From: Flavobacterium sp. Root935
GTDB lineage: Bacteria; Bacteroidota; Bacteroidia; Flavobacteriales; Flavobacteriaceae
Direction: 5' to 3'
DNA: 64,000 nucleotides
Assembly: GCF_001429295.1 (NCBI RefSeq)
Contig: NZ_LMJL01000010.1
Span: 65,874 to 129,873, forward strand
Shown: piece by piece, positions 27,009 to 33,187 of the stretch
Position numbering within the stretch: position 1 is the first letter of the stretch
Layout of the letters: the number at the start of each line of letters is the position of its first letter
Notes under the pieces: generated by a model
The model's input: the letters and a program-made list of their open reading frames with translations, nothing else
The model's database searches: none
What the model was told of the DNA's origin: nothing
Program-made: the position numbers and the translations under genes

Positions 27009-27185
27009 ATGAAAGAGCAAAGTAATGAAAATAAATTAATCGAAGGCGAAGATTTTTACTATACACCCGAAGGTTATAAATGCTTTACTGAAAAACACCA
27101 TTTAAAAAGAGGTTATTGCTGCAAAAGCGGCTGTCGTCATTGCCCATATGGTTATGATAAAAAGACAGGCACGATTAGGAAATAA
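27009..27185 (+). CDS. DUF5522 small cysteine-rich protein
   Basis: 58 residues. After an acidic N-terminus, the core reads EGEDFYYTPEGYKCFTEKHH and LKRGYCCKSGCRHCPYGYDK. The YY-p-G--V/CFTe-hHLKRGYCCgsGCrHCPYg pattern is the DUF5522 signature; the five cysteines (one in YKCF, four in CCKSGCRHC) and nearby His suggest a metal site, but the role is unknown. Divergent from the HExxH membrane-protein gene. A 9-codon reading frame (26983-27012) overlaps its ATG by ATGA, which may be chance. Confidence 0.85.
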   Translation: MKEQSNENKLIEGEDFYYTPEGYKCFTEKHHLKRGYCCKSGCRHCPYGYDKKTGTIRK

Positions 27186-27193
27186 TCTAATTA

Positions 27194-27228
27194 GAAAATG
27201 TGCCAATTTGATAATTAGATAATTATTG
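27194..27228 (+). repeat. 35-base direct repeat, left copy
   Basis: Starts GAAAATGTGCCAATTTG and ends AATTAGATAATTATTG. It matches 28465-28499 at 33 of 35 positions, same orientation. The two copies bracket the 2-hydroxyacid dehydrogenase gene. Confidence 0.85.
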
Positions 27229-27334
27229 AAAGTGAATTTAAATTAAACTAACCTTATTAAAGATTGATATGATTTTCAACTTCAAAAAAATCTAAGAATT
27301 CTAACAATCTAACATCTAAAAATCTAAACAAAAA

Positions 27335-28309
27335 ATGAATGTTTTTATAACTAAAAATATACCTGAAGCCGGGATTGCATTATTAAAGGAAAAAGGCATC
27401 AACCTAACTATAAATCCAACAGAGCATGTATTATCAAGGGAGGAATTTATAAAAATATGTCAGAAAAATGATGCTCTTCTAAATGTAGGCTCTAGTAATT
27501 TAGATGAAGATTTTTTTGAGCAATGCCCAAATTTAAAAGGTATTGCTTTGTTTTCTGTCGGATTTGATTCTGTTAATATAGAATCGGCAAATAAGAGAAA
27601 AATTCCTGTTGGAAATACGCCTGATGTTTTGAGCAGAGCAACATCTGACACCGCTTTTTTATTGATGCAGAGTGCAGCCAGAAAGTCGTTTTACCATCAC
27701 AAAAGAATTATAAACGGCGAATGGGGAACTTTTGATGCAATGGCCAATTTAGGACAGGAACTTTATGGAAAGACGTTGGGAATATTTGGTTTAGGAAGAA
27801 TTGGTTTTGAAATGGCGCAAAAGTGTAAAGCTGCTTTCGGAATGAACATTATTTACCACAATCGTTCTCATAATGAAAGTGCCGAAAAAGAACTTGATGC
27901 GGAATTTGTAGATTTTGAAACTTTACTTTCACAAAGTGATGTTTTGAGTATTCATGCTAATTATACTTCAGAAAACAATGAACTTTTCAATAAGGACACC
28001 TTCGCTAAAATGAAATCCAATTCGATTTTCATTAATACAGCAAGAGGAAAATTTCATAATGAAGACGACTTGTATCATGCCTTAACCAATAATATAATTT
28101 GGGGAGCCGGACTTGACGTTACGAATCCAGAACCTATGAAACAAGACAATCCGTTATTAGAGCTGCCAAATTGCTGTGTTTTACCGCATATTGGTTCTGC
28201 AACCTACGAAGCTAGAAATGGTATGGCAATTTGCGCTGCACATAATATAATAGCGCTTTTTGAAAATAAAAAAATGCCGTTTTGTGTTAATGAGGAAGTT
28301 TATATTTAA
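27335..28309 (+). CDS. D-2-hydroxyacid dehydrogenase (glyoxylate/hydroxypyruvate reductase type)
   Basis: 324 residues. NAD(P)-dependent reduction of a 2-oxoacid such as glyoxylate or hydroxypyruvate. Rossmann motif LGIFGLGRIGFEMAQKC; catalytic Arg in NTARGKFHNE, Glu in GLDVTNPEPM, His in LPHIGSATYEARNGM. The D-V-TNPEP---DNPLLELPN--VLPHIGSAT ending is the glycerate/glyoxylate reductase pattern and differs clearly from the LdhA-type paralogue at 16081-17106. Isolated gene between low-complexity spacers and flanked by 35-base direct repeats (27194 and 28465). Exact substrate unknown. Confidence 0.9.
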   Translation: MNVFITKNIPEAGIALLKEKGINLTINPTEHVLSREEFIKICQKNDALLNVGSSNLDEDFFEQCPNLKGIALFSVGFDSVNIESANKRKIPVGNTPDVLSRATSDTAFLLMQSAARKSFYHHKRIINGEWGTFDAMANLGQELYGKTLGIFGLGRIGFEMAQKCKAAFGMNIIYHNRSHNESAEKELDAEFVDFETLLSQSDVLSIHANYTSENNELFNKDTFAKMKSNSIFINTARGKFHNEDDLYHALTNNIIWGAGLDVTNPEPMKQDNPLLELPNCCVLPHIGSATYEARNGMAICAAHNIIALFENKKMPFCVNEEVYI

Positions 28310-28464
28310 AAGTTCCAAATTTTTAAATTCCAAATTCCAATCTAAAATCTAAAATCAACAATCTAAAATTATAAAATGGATATTCGCTCAAGAAAATTTA
28401 GGATTAAAATCCACAAATCTTATCATAGGTCGGATATCCGTTATCCGTAGTTTTTTTTAAATTG

Positions 28465-28499
28465 GAAAATGTGTCAATTTGAAAATTAGATAATTATTG
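28465..28499 (+). repeat. 35-base direct repeat, right copy
   Basis: Same sequence as 27194-27228 except two substitutions; same orientation. A weaker relative (GTGTCAATTGATAATGTG and following) lies at about 55768-55820. Confidence 0.85.
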
Positions 28500-28529
28500 T
28501 TTTATCGAATTTTCATGGGCAAACATTTC

Positions 28530-28668
28530 GCTCCGATGGAGCTTTTGTACCGATCCATTTTTATTCTATATAACTATTTCGCCTTTCCAAGGCTTAAAAA
28601 AACAACTCCGGAGGAGTTAAATATTTATAGAACATAATTATCGATTTTAATTTCAGCCCCAGCGGGGC
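28530..28668. repeat. Composite array of four small palindromes
   Basis: This intergenic region (28310-28732) has no gene. It holds four hairpins with a 3-base loop: GCTCC-GAT-GGAGC (28530), GCCTT-TCC-AAGGC (28581), AACTCC-GGA-GGAGTT (28604) and GCCCC-AGC-GGGGC (28656). The start-to-start distances are 51, 23 and 52, so it looks like two paired units. The rest of the region is A+T-rich filler (TCTAAAATC repeats at 28340-28370) and a CTTAGCAACTTAGCACC stretch just before hutU. Confidence 0.8.
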
Positions 28669-28732
28669 GATACAACTAAAGGTAAAAAACCTTAGCAACT
28701 CAGAATCTTAGCAACTTAGCACCTTAAAAAAA

Positions 28733-30709
28733 ATGACTTTCAAAGAAGAAATACAACAAGGAATTCCAAATATATTACCTCCAAAAAAAGAATACGATTC
28801 AACGATTAACCACGCGCCAAAACGAAAAGAAATTCTTTCGGCAGAAGAAAAAAAGCTGGCTTTAAAAAATGCATTGCGTTATTTTGATCCAAAACACCAC
28901 GCCGAATTAATTCCTGAATTTTCAGAAGAATTAGAAAAATACGGACGTATTTATATGTATCGCCTGCGTCCAAATTACAGAATGTACGCAAGACCAATTG
29001 ACGAATATCCAGGAAAATCATTGCAAGCCAAAGCTATCATGCACATGATTCAGAACAACTTGGATTATGCTGTCGCACAACATCCGCATGAATTGATTAC
29101 GTATGGCGGAAACGGTGCCGTTTTTCAAAACTGGGCACAATATTTATTGACGATGCAGTATTTGTCTGAAATGACAGATGAGCAGACTTTGACCATGTAT
29201 TCCGGACATCCGATGGGATTATTTCCTTCGCATAAAGAAGCACCAAGAGTTGTGGTTACCAACGGAATGGTAATCCCGAATTACTCCAAACCCGACGATT
29301 GGGAAAAAATGAATGCGCTTGGTGTTTCACAGTACGGACAAATGACCGCGGGAAGTTATATGTACATTGGCCCGCAGGGAATTGTACACGGAACTACAAT
29401 TACGGTTTTAAATGGTTTTAGAAAAATAAAATTAAATCCAGAAGGAAATCTTTTTGTGACATCTGGACTTGGCGGAATGTCGGGTGCACAGCCAAAAGCT
29501 GGAAATATTGCCGGATGTATTACGGTTTGCGCCGAAGTAAATCCAAAAATTACTAAAATTCGTCACGAACAAGGATGGATCAATGAAGTTGTAACTTCTA
29601 CAGATGAATTGGTTGCAAGAGTTAATTCGGCGAAAGCCAACAAAGAAGTAGTTTCGATTGCTTATTTAGGAAATGTAGTTGATGTTTGGGAACGTTTTGA
29701 TCAGGAAAATATCAAAATTGATTTAGGTTCAGATCAGACTTCATTGCATAATCCTTGGGCTGGAGGTTATTATCCGGCTGGGATTTCTTTTGAAGAAGCT
29801 AATGAAATGATGGCCAGTAATCCGGAATTATTCAAAGAAAAAGTACAGGAATCTTTACGCCGTCAAGCGAAGGCAATTAACAAACATACTGCAAAAGGAA
29901 CTTACTTTTTCGATTACGGAAATGCCTTTTTATTGGAAGCTTCCCGCGCTGGTGCAGATGTTATGGCAGAAAATAATATCGATTTTAAATATCCAAGTTA
30001 CGTTCAGGATATTATGGGACCAATGTGTTTTGATTACGGATTTGGTCCTTTCCGTTGGGTTTGTACCTCTGGAAGACCCGAAGATTTATTAAAAACAGAT
30101 GCAATTGCTTGCGAAGTTTTAGAAAAAATGGCTGAAACTGCTCCAAATGAAATTCAGCAGCAAATGCAGGATAACATCAAATGGATTAAAGGTGCACAGG
30201 AAAACAAACTGGTAGTAGGTTCTCAAGCCCGAATTTTATACGCTGACGCAGAAGGAAGAGTTAAAATTGCAGAAGCTTTTAACCAAGCGATTGCTAGAGG
30301 TGAAATTGGAGCTGTGGTTTTAGGACGCGATCATCATGACGTTTCTGGAACTGACTCACCTTATAGAGAAACATCTAATATTTATGATGGATCACGTTTT
30401 ACAGCCGATATGGCGATTCAAAACGTAATTGGCGACAGTTTTAGAGGAGCAACCTGGGTATCAATTCATAACGGCGGAGGAGTTGGCTGGGGAGAGGTTA
30501 TAAACGGCGGATTTGGTATGGTTCTTGATGGTTCTAAAGAGGCTTCAAAGCGTTTAGCATCAATGCTTTTCTGGGATGTTAACAACGGAATCTCCAGACG
30601 AAGCTGGGCGCGAAATGAAGGTGCTGTTTTTGCCATAAAAAGAGCAATGGAAGTCGAACCTTTATTAAAAGTAACTTTACCTAATATGGTAGATGAAAGT
30701 CTGCTTTAG
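28733..30709 (+). CDS. hutU: Urocanate hydratase
   Basis: 658 residues. Adds water to urocanate to give imidazolonepropionate in histidine degradation, using tightly bound NAD+ as electrophile. Family marks: LITYGGNGAVFQNWAQY, YSGHPMGLFPS, GVSQYGQMTAGSYMYIGPQGIVHGTT, GLGGMSGAQPKAG (NAD-binding), NPWAGGYYPAGISFEEA, MGPMCFDYGFGPFRWVCTSG and RDHHDVSGTDSPYRETS. It is about 100 residues longer than the proteobacterial enzyme (roughly 555), as is usual for the longer bacterial subgroup. No other hut gene is in this window. Its terminator is not evident. Confidence 0.96.
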   Translation: MTFKEEIQQGIPNILPPKKEYDSTINHAPKRKEILSAEEKKLALKNALRYFDPKHHAELIPEFSEELEKYGRIYMYRLRPNYRMYARPIDEYPGKSLQAKAIMHMIQNNLDYAVAQHPHELITYGGNGAVFQNWAQYLLTMQYLSEMTDEQTLTMYSGHPMGLFPSHKEAPRVVVTNGMVIPNYSKPDDWEKMNALGVSQYGQMTAGSYMYIGPQGIVHGTTITVLNGFRKIKLNPEGNLFVTSGLGGMSGAQPKAGNIAGCITVCAEVNPKITKIRHEQGWINEVVTSTDELVARVNSAKANKEVVSIAYLGNVVDVWERFDQENIKIDLGSDQTSLHNPWAGGYYPAGISFEEANEMMASNPELFKEKVQESLRRQAKAINKHTAKGTYFFDYGNAFLLEASRAGADVMAENNIDFKYPSYVQDIMGPMCFDYGFGPFRWVCTSGRPEDLLKTDAIACEVLEKMAETAPNEIQQQMQDNIKWIKGAQENKLVVGSQARILYADAEGRVKIAEAFNQAIARGEIGAVVLGRDHHDVSGTDSPYRETSNIYDGSRFTADMAIQNVIGDSFRGATWVSIHNGGGVGWGEVINGGFGMVLDGSKEASKRLASMLFWDVNNGISRRSWARNEGAVFAIKRAMEVEPLLKVTLPNMVDESLL

Positions 30710-30747
30710 TTAAAGATATTAAAAAAAGATTTTATCATAAAACATAG

Positions 30748-30797
30748 TGTCATCCTGAGTGAAGTCGAAGGCTGAAACCGAATGAAATCACTCTGAC
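30748..30797. repeat. Dispersed CATCCTGAG-GAAGTCGAAGG element
   Basis: TGTCATCCTGAGTGAAGTCG followed by AAGG, closed by TCACTCTGACA, forming an imperfect inverted repeat (TGTCA--GAGTGA / TCACTC-TGACA) between hutU and the DUF4136 gene. The CATCCTGAG...AAGTCGAAGG core is familiar as an intergenic repeat in Bacteroidota genomes. Confidence 0.6.
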
Positions 30798-30862
30798 AGA
30801 AAAAATAAAGTTGTTTTTTAGGATAAACTAATTACAAACAAGAACATTAAATTTCTAATAAT

Positions 30863-31402
30863 ATGAAAACACTTAAGTTAATTCCATTTTTCCTGCTGTT
30901 GATACTTTCTTCCTGCAGCAGTGTTACTGTTTATTCTGATTACGACAAAACTGTCGATTTTACGCCTTATAAAACATACGCTTACTTTAAGCCTGGAATT
31001 GACAAGGTCGAAATATCAGATTTAGATAAAAGAAGAATTCTTCGCGCTATCGATGATCAAATGCAGGCTAAAGGTTTTACAAAAAGCGATAATCCTGATT
31101 TACTTGTAAATATATTTACAAAATCAAGAGAACAAGTAGATGTAAATCAATTTAGTGCTGGCTGGGGTTACGGCTGGGGCTGGGGCTGGAATCCTTGGAT
31201 GATGTATGGCGGTAACCAAACTACTGTTTCTACTTCTACCGAAGGAACTTTGTACATTGATTTAATTGATGCTAAAAAGAAAGAAATGATCTGGCAAGGT
31301 GAAGGTGTTGGAACTCTAACTCGAGACATCGATAAAAAAGATGAAAGAATTGCTGAGTTTGTTGGTAAAATTTTAGCACAATATCCTCCAGTTAAGAAAT
31401 AG
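30863..31402 (+). CDS. DUF4136 lipoprotein
   Basis: 179 residues, lipoprotein signal MKTLKLIPFFLLLILSSC (Cys18). DUF4136 features: VYSDYDKTVDFTPYKTYAYF at the mature N-terminus, RRILRAIDDQMQAKGF, NPDLLVNI, then a Gly/Trp-rich insert (GWGYGWGWGWNPWMMYGG) and the closing GTLYIDLIDAKKKEMIWQG--G. These proteins sit in the outer or inner membrane facing the periplasm; function unknown. Followed, after its stop, by the promoter and leader of ilvA, so it is probably a separate transcript. Confidence 0.87.
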   Translation: MKTLKLIPFFLLLILSSCSSVTVYSDYDKTVDFTPYKTYAYFKPGIDKVEISDLDKRRILRAIDDQMQAKGFTKSDNPDLLVNIFTKSREQVDVNQFSAGWGYGWGWGWNPWMMYGGNQTTVSTSTEGTLYIDLIDAKKKEMIWQGEGVGTLTRDIDKKDERIAEFVGKILAQYPPVKK

Positions 31403-31486
31403 TATTCAGTTTCAGGTTACAGTGGAAATTTTCAGTTTATTTCATAAAACTTAAAATATTTCATGAGTACTTCGCAAAATAATTAA

Positions 31487-31494
31487 TACATTTG
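31487..31494 (+). promoter_or_regulatory. -7 promoter element of the ilvA leader
   Basis: TACATTTG fits TAnnTTTG; a transcript would begin near 31500, 15 bases before the leader peptide ATG. No clear -33 TTG is present at 17-23 bases upstream. Confidence 0.5.
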
Positions 31495-31514
31495 CTATTC
31501 AAATAACAAAAAAA

Positions 31515-31574
31515 ATGACAAACTTTAATAACATTATTATCGCTATTATCAGCATTATTGCAATTGGGCAATAA
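31515..31574 (+). CDS. Isoleucine-rich leader peptide (putative ilvA attenuator)
   Basis: A 19-codon ORF, MTNFNNIIIAIISIIAIGQ, ending in TAA. Eight of 19 codons are Ile (ATT or ATC). It sits 20 bases after a -7 promoter element, 40 bases before an intrinsic terminator and upstream of ilvA, which commits threonine to isoleucine. This is the classical arrangement of a ribosome-mediated attenuator: Ile starvation stalls the ribosome on the Ile codons and would leave the GAGGT at 31579 free to open the terminator. The ORF is an observation; the mechanism is inference. Confidence 0.72.
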   Translation: MTNFNNIIIAIISIIAIGQ

Positions 31575-31614
31575 TGGCGAGGTGTTATATAAATTTGTAA
31601 AAATATAGTTTATA

Positions 31615-31646
31615 AAAACCTCCCAAATCGGGAGGTTTTTTATTTT
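31615..31646 (+). terminator. Intrinsic terminator in the ilvA leader (attenuator)
   Basis: Stem AAAACCTCCC / GGGAGGTTTT with loop AAATC followed by TTTATTTT. It lies between the Ile-rich peptide and ilvA with no gene it could otherwise end nearby (the previous CDS stops over 200 bases upstream). Confidence 0.82.
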
Positions 31647-31864
31647 AAGAATAATTAAAATTCGCCACGAATTACAGCAATTTTGCACAAATTATTTTTC
31701 TGCTTTTTGAATAAAAAAATTAGTGCTGATTCGGGTAATTCACGGCAAAAAAATTACAGTAAATATTAAGATATTTTTTTAGCTGCAGATTAAGAGGATT
31801 ATAATGATTTTTTAATTTGTGAAAATCACTGAAATCTGTGGCAAAAAAATTAAAAACAACGATT

Positions 31865-33109
31865 ATGAGTTTATTTAACGAAGTACTTAATGCAAAAAAG
31901 CAGCTCGAAGATGTAGTTGCTGCAACTCCTTTGACACAAAATTTGAATCTTTCAGATGAATTTAAAGCTACCGTTTTATTAAAAAGAGAAGATTTACAAA
32001 TCGTTCGGTCGTATAAAATCAGAGGTGCTTACAATAAGATTTCTTCGTTAAACGAAAAAGAAAAAGCAAACGGAATTGTTTGCGCCAGTGCAGGAAATCA
32101 CGCGCAAGGCGTTGCTTATTCTTGTAATCTTCTCCAAATAAACGGCAAAATTTATATGCCAAAAACCACTCCAAAACAAAAAGTAAAGCAAGTACAATTG
32201 TTCGGGAAATCGTTTGTTGAGATTGTTCTTACAGGGGATACTTTTGATGATGCCTACGCATCTGCAACTGCTGATGCGATCAAAAACCACAAAACATTTA
32301 TCCATCCTTTTGACGATGAAAAAGTAATTGCCGGACAAGGAACTGTTGGTTTAGAAATCTTAGAAAGTTTTAAAGAACCTATTGATTACGTATTTGTGCC
32401 AATTGGCGGCGGCGGACTGGCTTCTGGTTTATCTGAAGTTTTTAGACACTTAAGTCCGAATACAAAAATAATCGGCGTTGAACCAAAAGGAGCGCCTTCG
32501 ATGAAAACTTCGATTGAAGAAAATAAAAATACGCCGCTAAAAACCATTGATAAATTTGTAGACGGAGCTGCTGTTAAACAAGTTGGCGATAAAACTTTTG
32601 AAATCTGCCGCTACAACCTAGAAGATATTATTCTGGTTCCCGAAGGAAAAGTTTGCACAACAATTTTACGATTGTATAATGAAGAAGCTATGGTTGTTGA
32701 ACCTGCGGGTGCGCTAACAATTGCTGCTTTAGACTTTTATAAAGATAAAATTAAAGACAAAAATGTGGTTTGCATTGTAAGCGGCAGTAATAATGATATC
32801 GAAAGAACTGCCGAAATAAAAGAACGTTCTTTACTTTACGAAGGTTTAATGCATTATTTTATGATTCAGTTTCCACAGCGTCCTGGGGCTTTAAAAGAAT
32901 TTGTCAATAATATTTTAGGTCCAGATGATGACATCACGTATTTCCAGTTTGCTAAGAAAAACAGCCGCGAAGTGGGTTCTGTTGTTGTGGGTTTAGAGTT
33001 GAAAAACAAAAATGATATCATGCCAATTAAACTCAAAATGACTGAAAATGGTTTCGAATTTCAATATTTAAATGACAACCAAGATTTGTTCACACAATTA
33101 ATTGGATAA
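31865..33109 (+). CDS. ilvA: Threonine dehydratase, biosynthetic
   Basis: 414 residues from MSLFNEVLNAKKQLEDVV; an in-frame ATG at 31838 adds only nine Lys/Thr residues. Converts threonine to 2-oxobutanoate, the first committed step to isoleucine. Lys51 in RSYKIRGAYNK forms the PLP Schiff base; ASAGNHAQGVAYSC and PIGGGGLASGL bind PLP and its phosphate. The C-terminal ~80 residues (HYFMIQFPQRPGALKEFVNNI...) are a single ACT-like regulatory domain, the usual site for isoleucine feedback. Preceded by a putative Ile-responsive attenuator and closed by a hairpin at 33116-33144. Confidence 0.95.
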   Translation: MSLFNEVLNAKKQLEDVVAATPLTQNLNLSDEFKATVLLKREDLQIVRSYKIRGAYNKISSLNEKEKANGIVCASAGNHAQGVAYSCNLLQINGKIYMPKTTPKQKVKQVQLFGKSFVEIVLTGDTFDDAYASATADAIKNHKTFIHPFDDEKVIAGQGTVGLEILESFKEPIDYVFVPIGGGGLASGLSEVFRHLSPNTKIIGVEPKGAPSMKTSIEENKNTPLKTIDKFVDGAAVKQVGDKTFEICRYNLEDIILVPEGKVCTTILRLYNEEAMVVEPAGALTIAALDFYKDKIKDKNVVCIVSGSNNDIERTAEIKERSLLYEGLMHYFMIQFPQRPGALKEFVNNILGPDDDITYFQFAKKNSREVGSVVVGLELKNKNDIMPIKLKMTENGFEFQYLNDNQDLFTQLIG

Positions 33110-33115
33110 AAATAA

Positions 33116-33144
33116 AAAGGCTGTCACATAAAATGACAGCCTTT
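33116..33144. terminator. Terminator between ilvA and GH30 gene
   Basis: AAAGGCTGTCA / TGACAGCCTTT with loop CATAAAA between convergent genes. Confidence 0.8.
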
Positions 33145-33187
33145 CCAAATCAAATATAAAATTACTAATTGAATTCTAAACTTGTAA

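Larger units (their letters stand above)
31403..31864 (+). other. ilvA leader region
   Basis: 462 bases between the DUF4136 gene and ilvA. It holds in order a -7 element (31487-31494), a 19-codon Ile-rich ORF (31515-31574), a GAGGT segment (31579-31583) able to pair with the terminator's left arm, an intrinsic terminator (31615-31646) and then about 220 bases of A+T-rich filler. The filler contains GCCACGAATT (31664) and TTTTTAATTTGTGAAA (31809), which recur near 39492 and 39549. Confidence 0.6.

Noticed and set aside
26983..27012. Nine-codon ORF overlapping the DUF5522 start (ATGA)
   Set aside because: Too short, no codon bias or repeat to support a leader peptide; may be chance.
28430..28446. 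CGGATATCCG palindrome also seen at the tamL 3' end (about 39627)
   Set aside because: Ten-base match, one copy inside a coding region; chance is sufficient.
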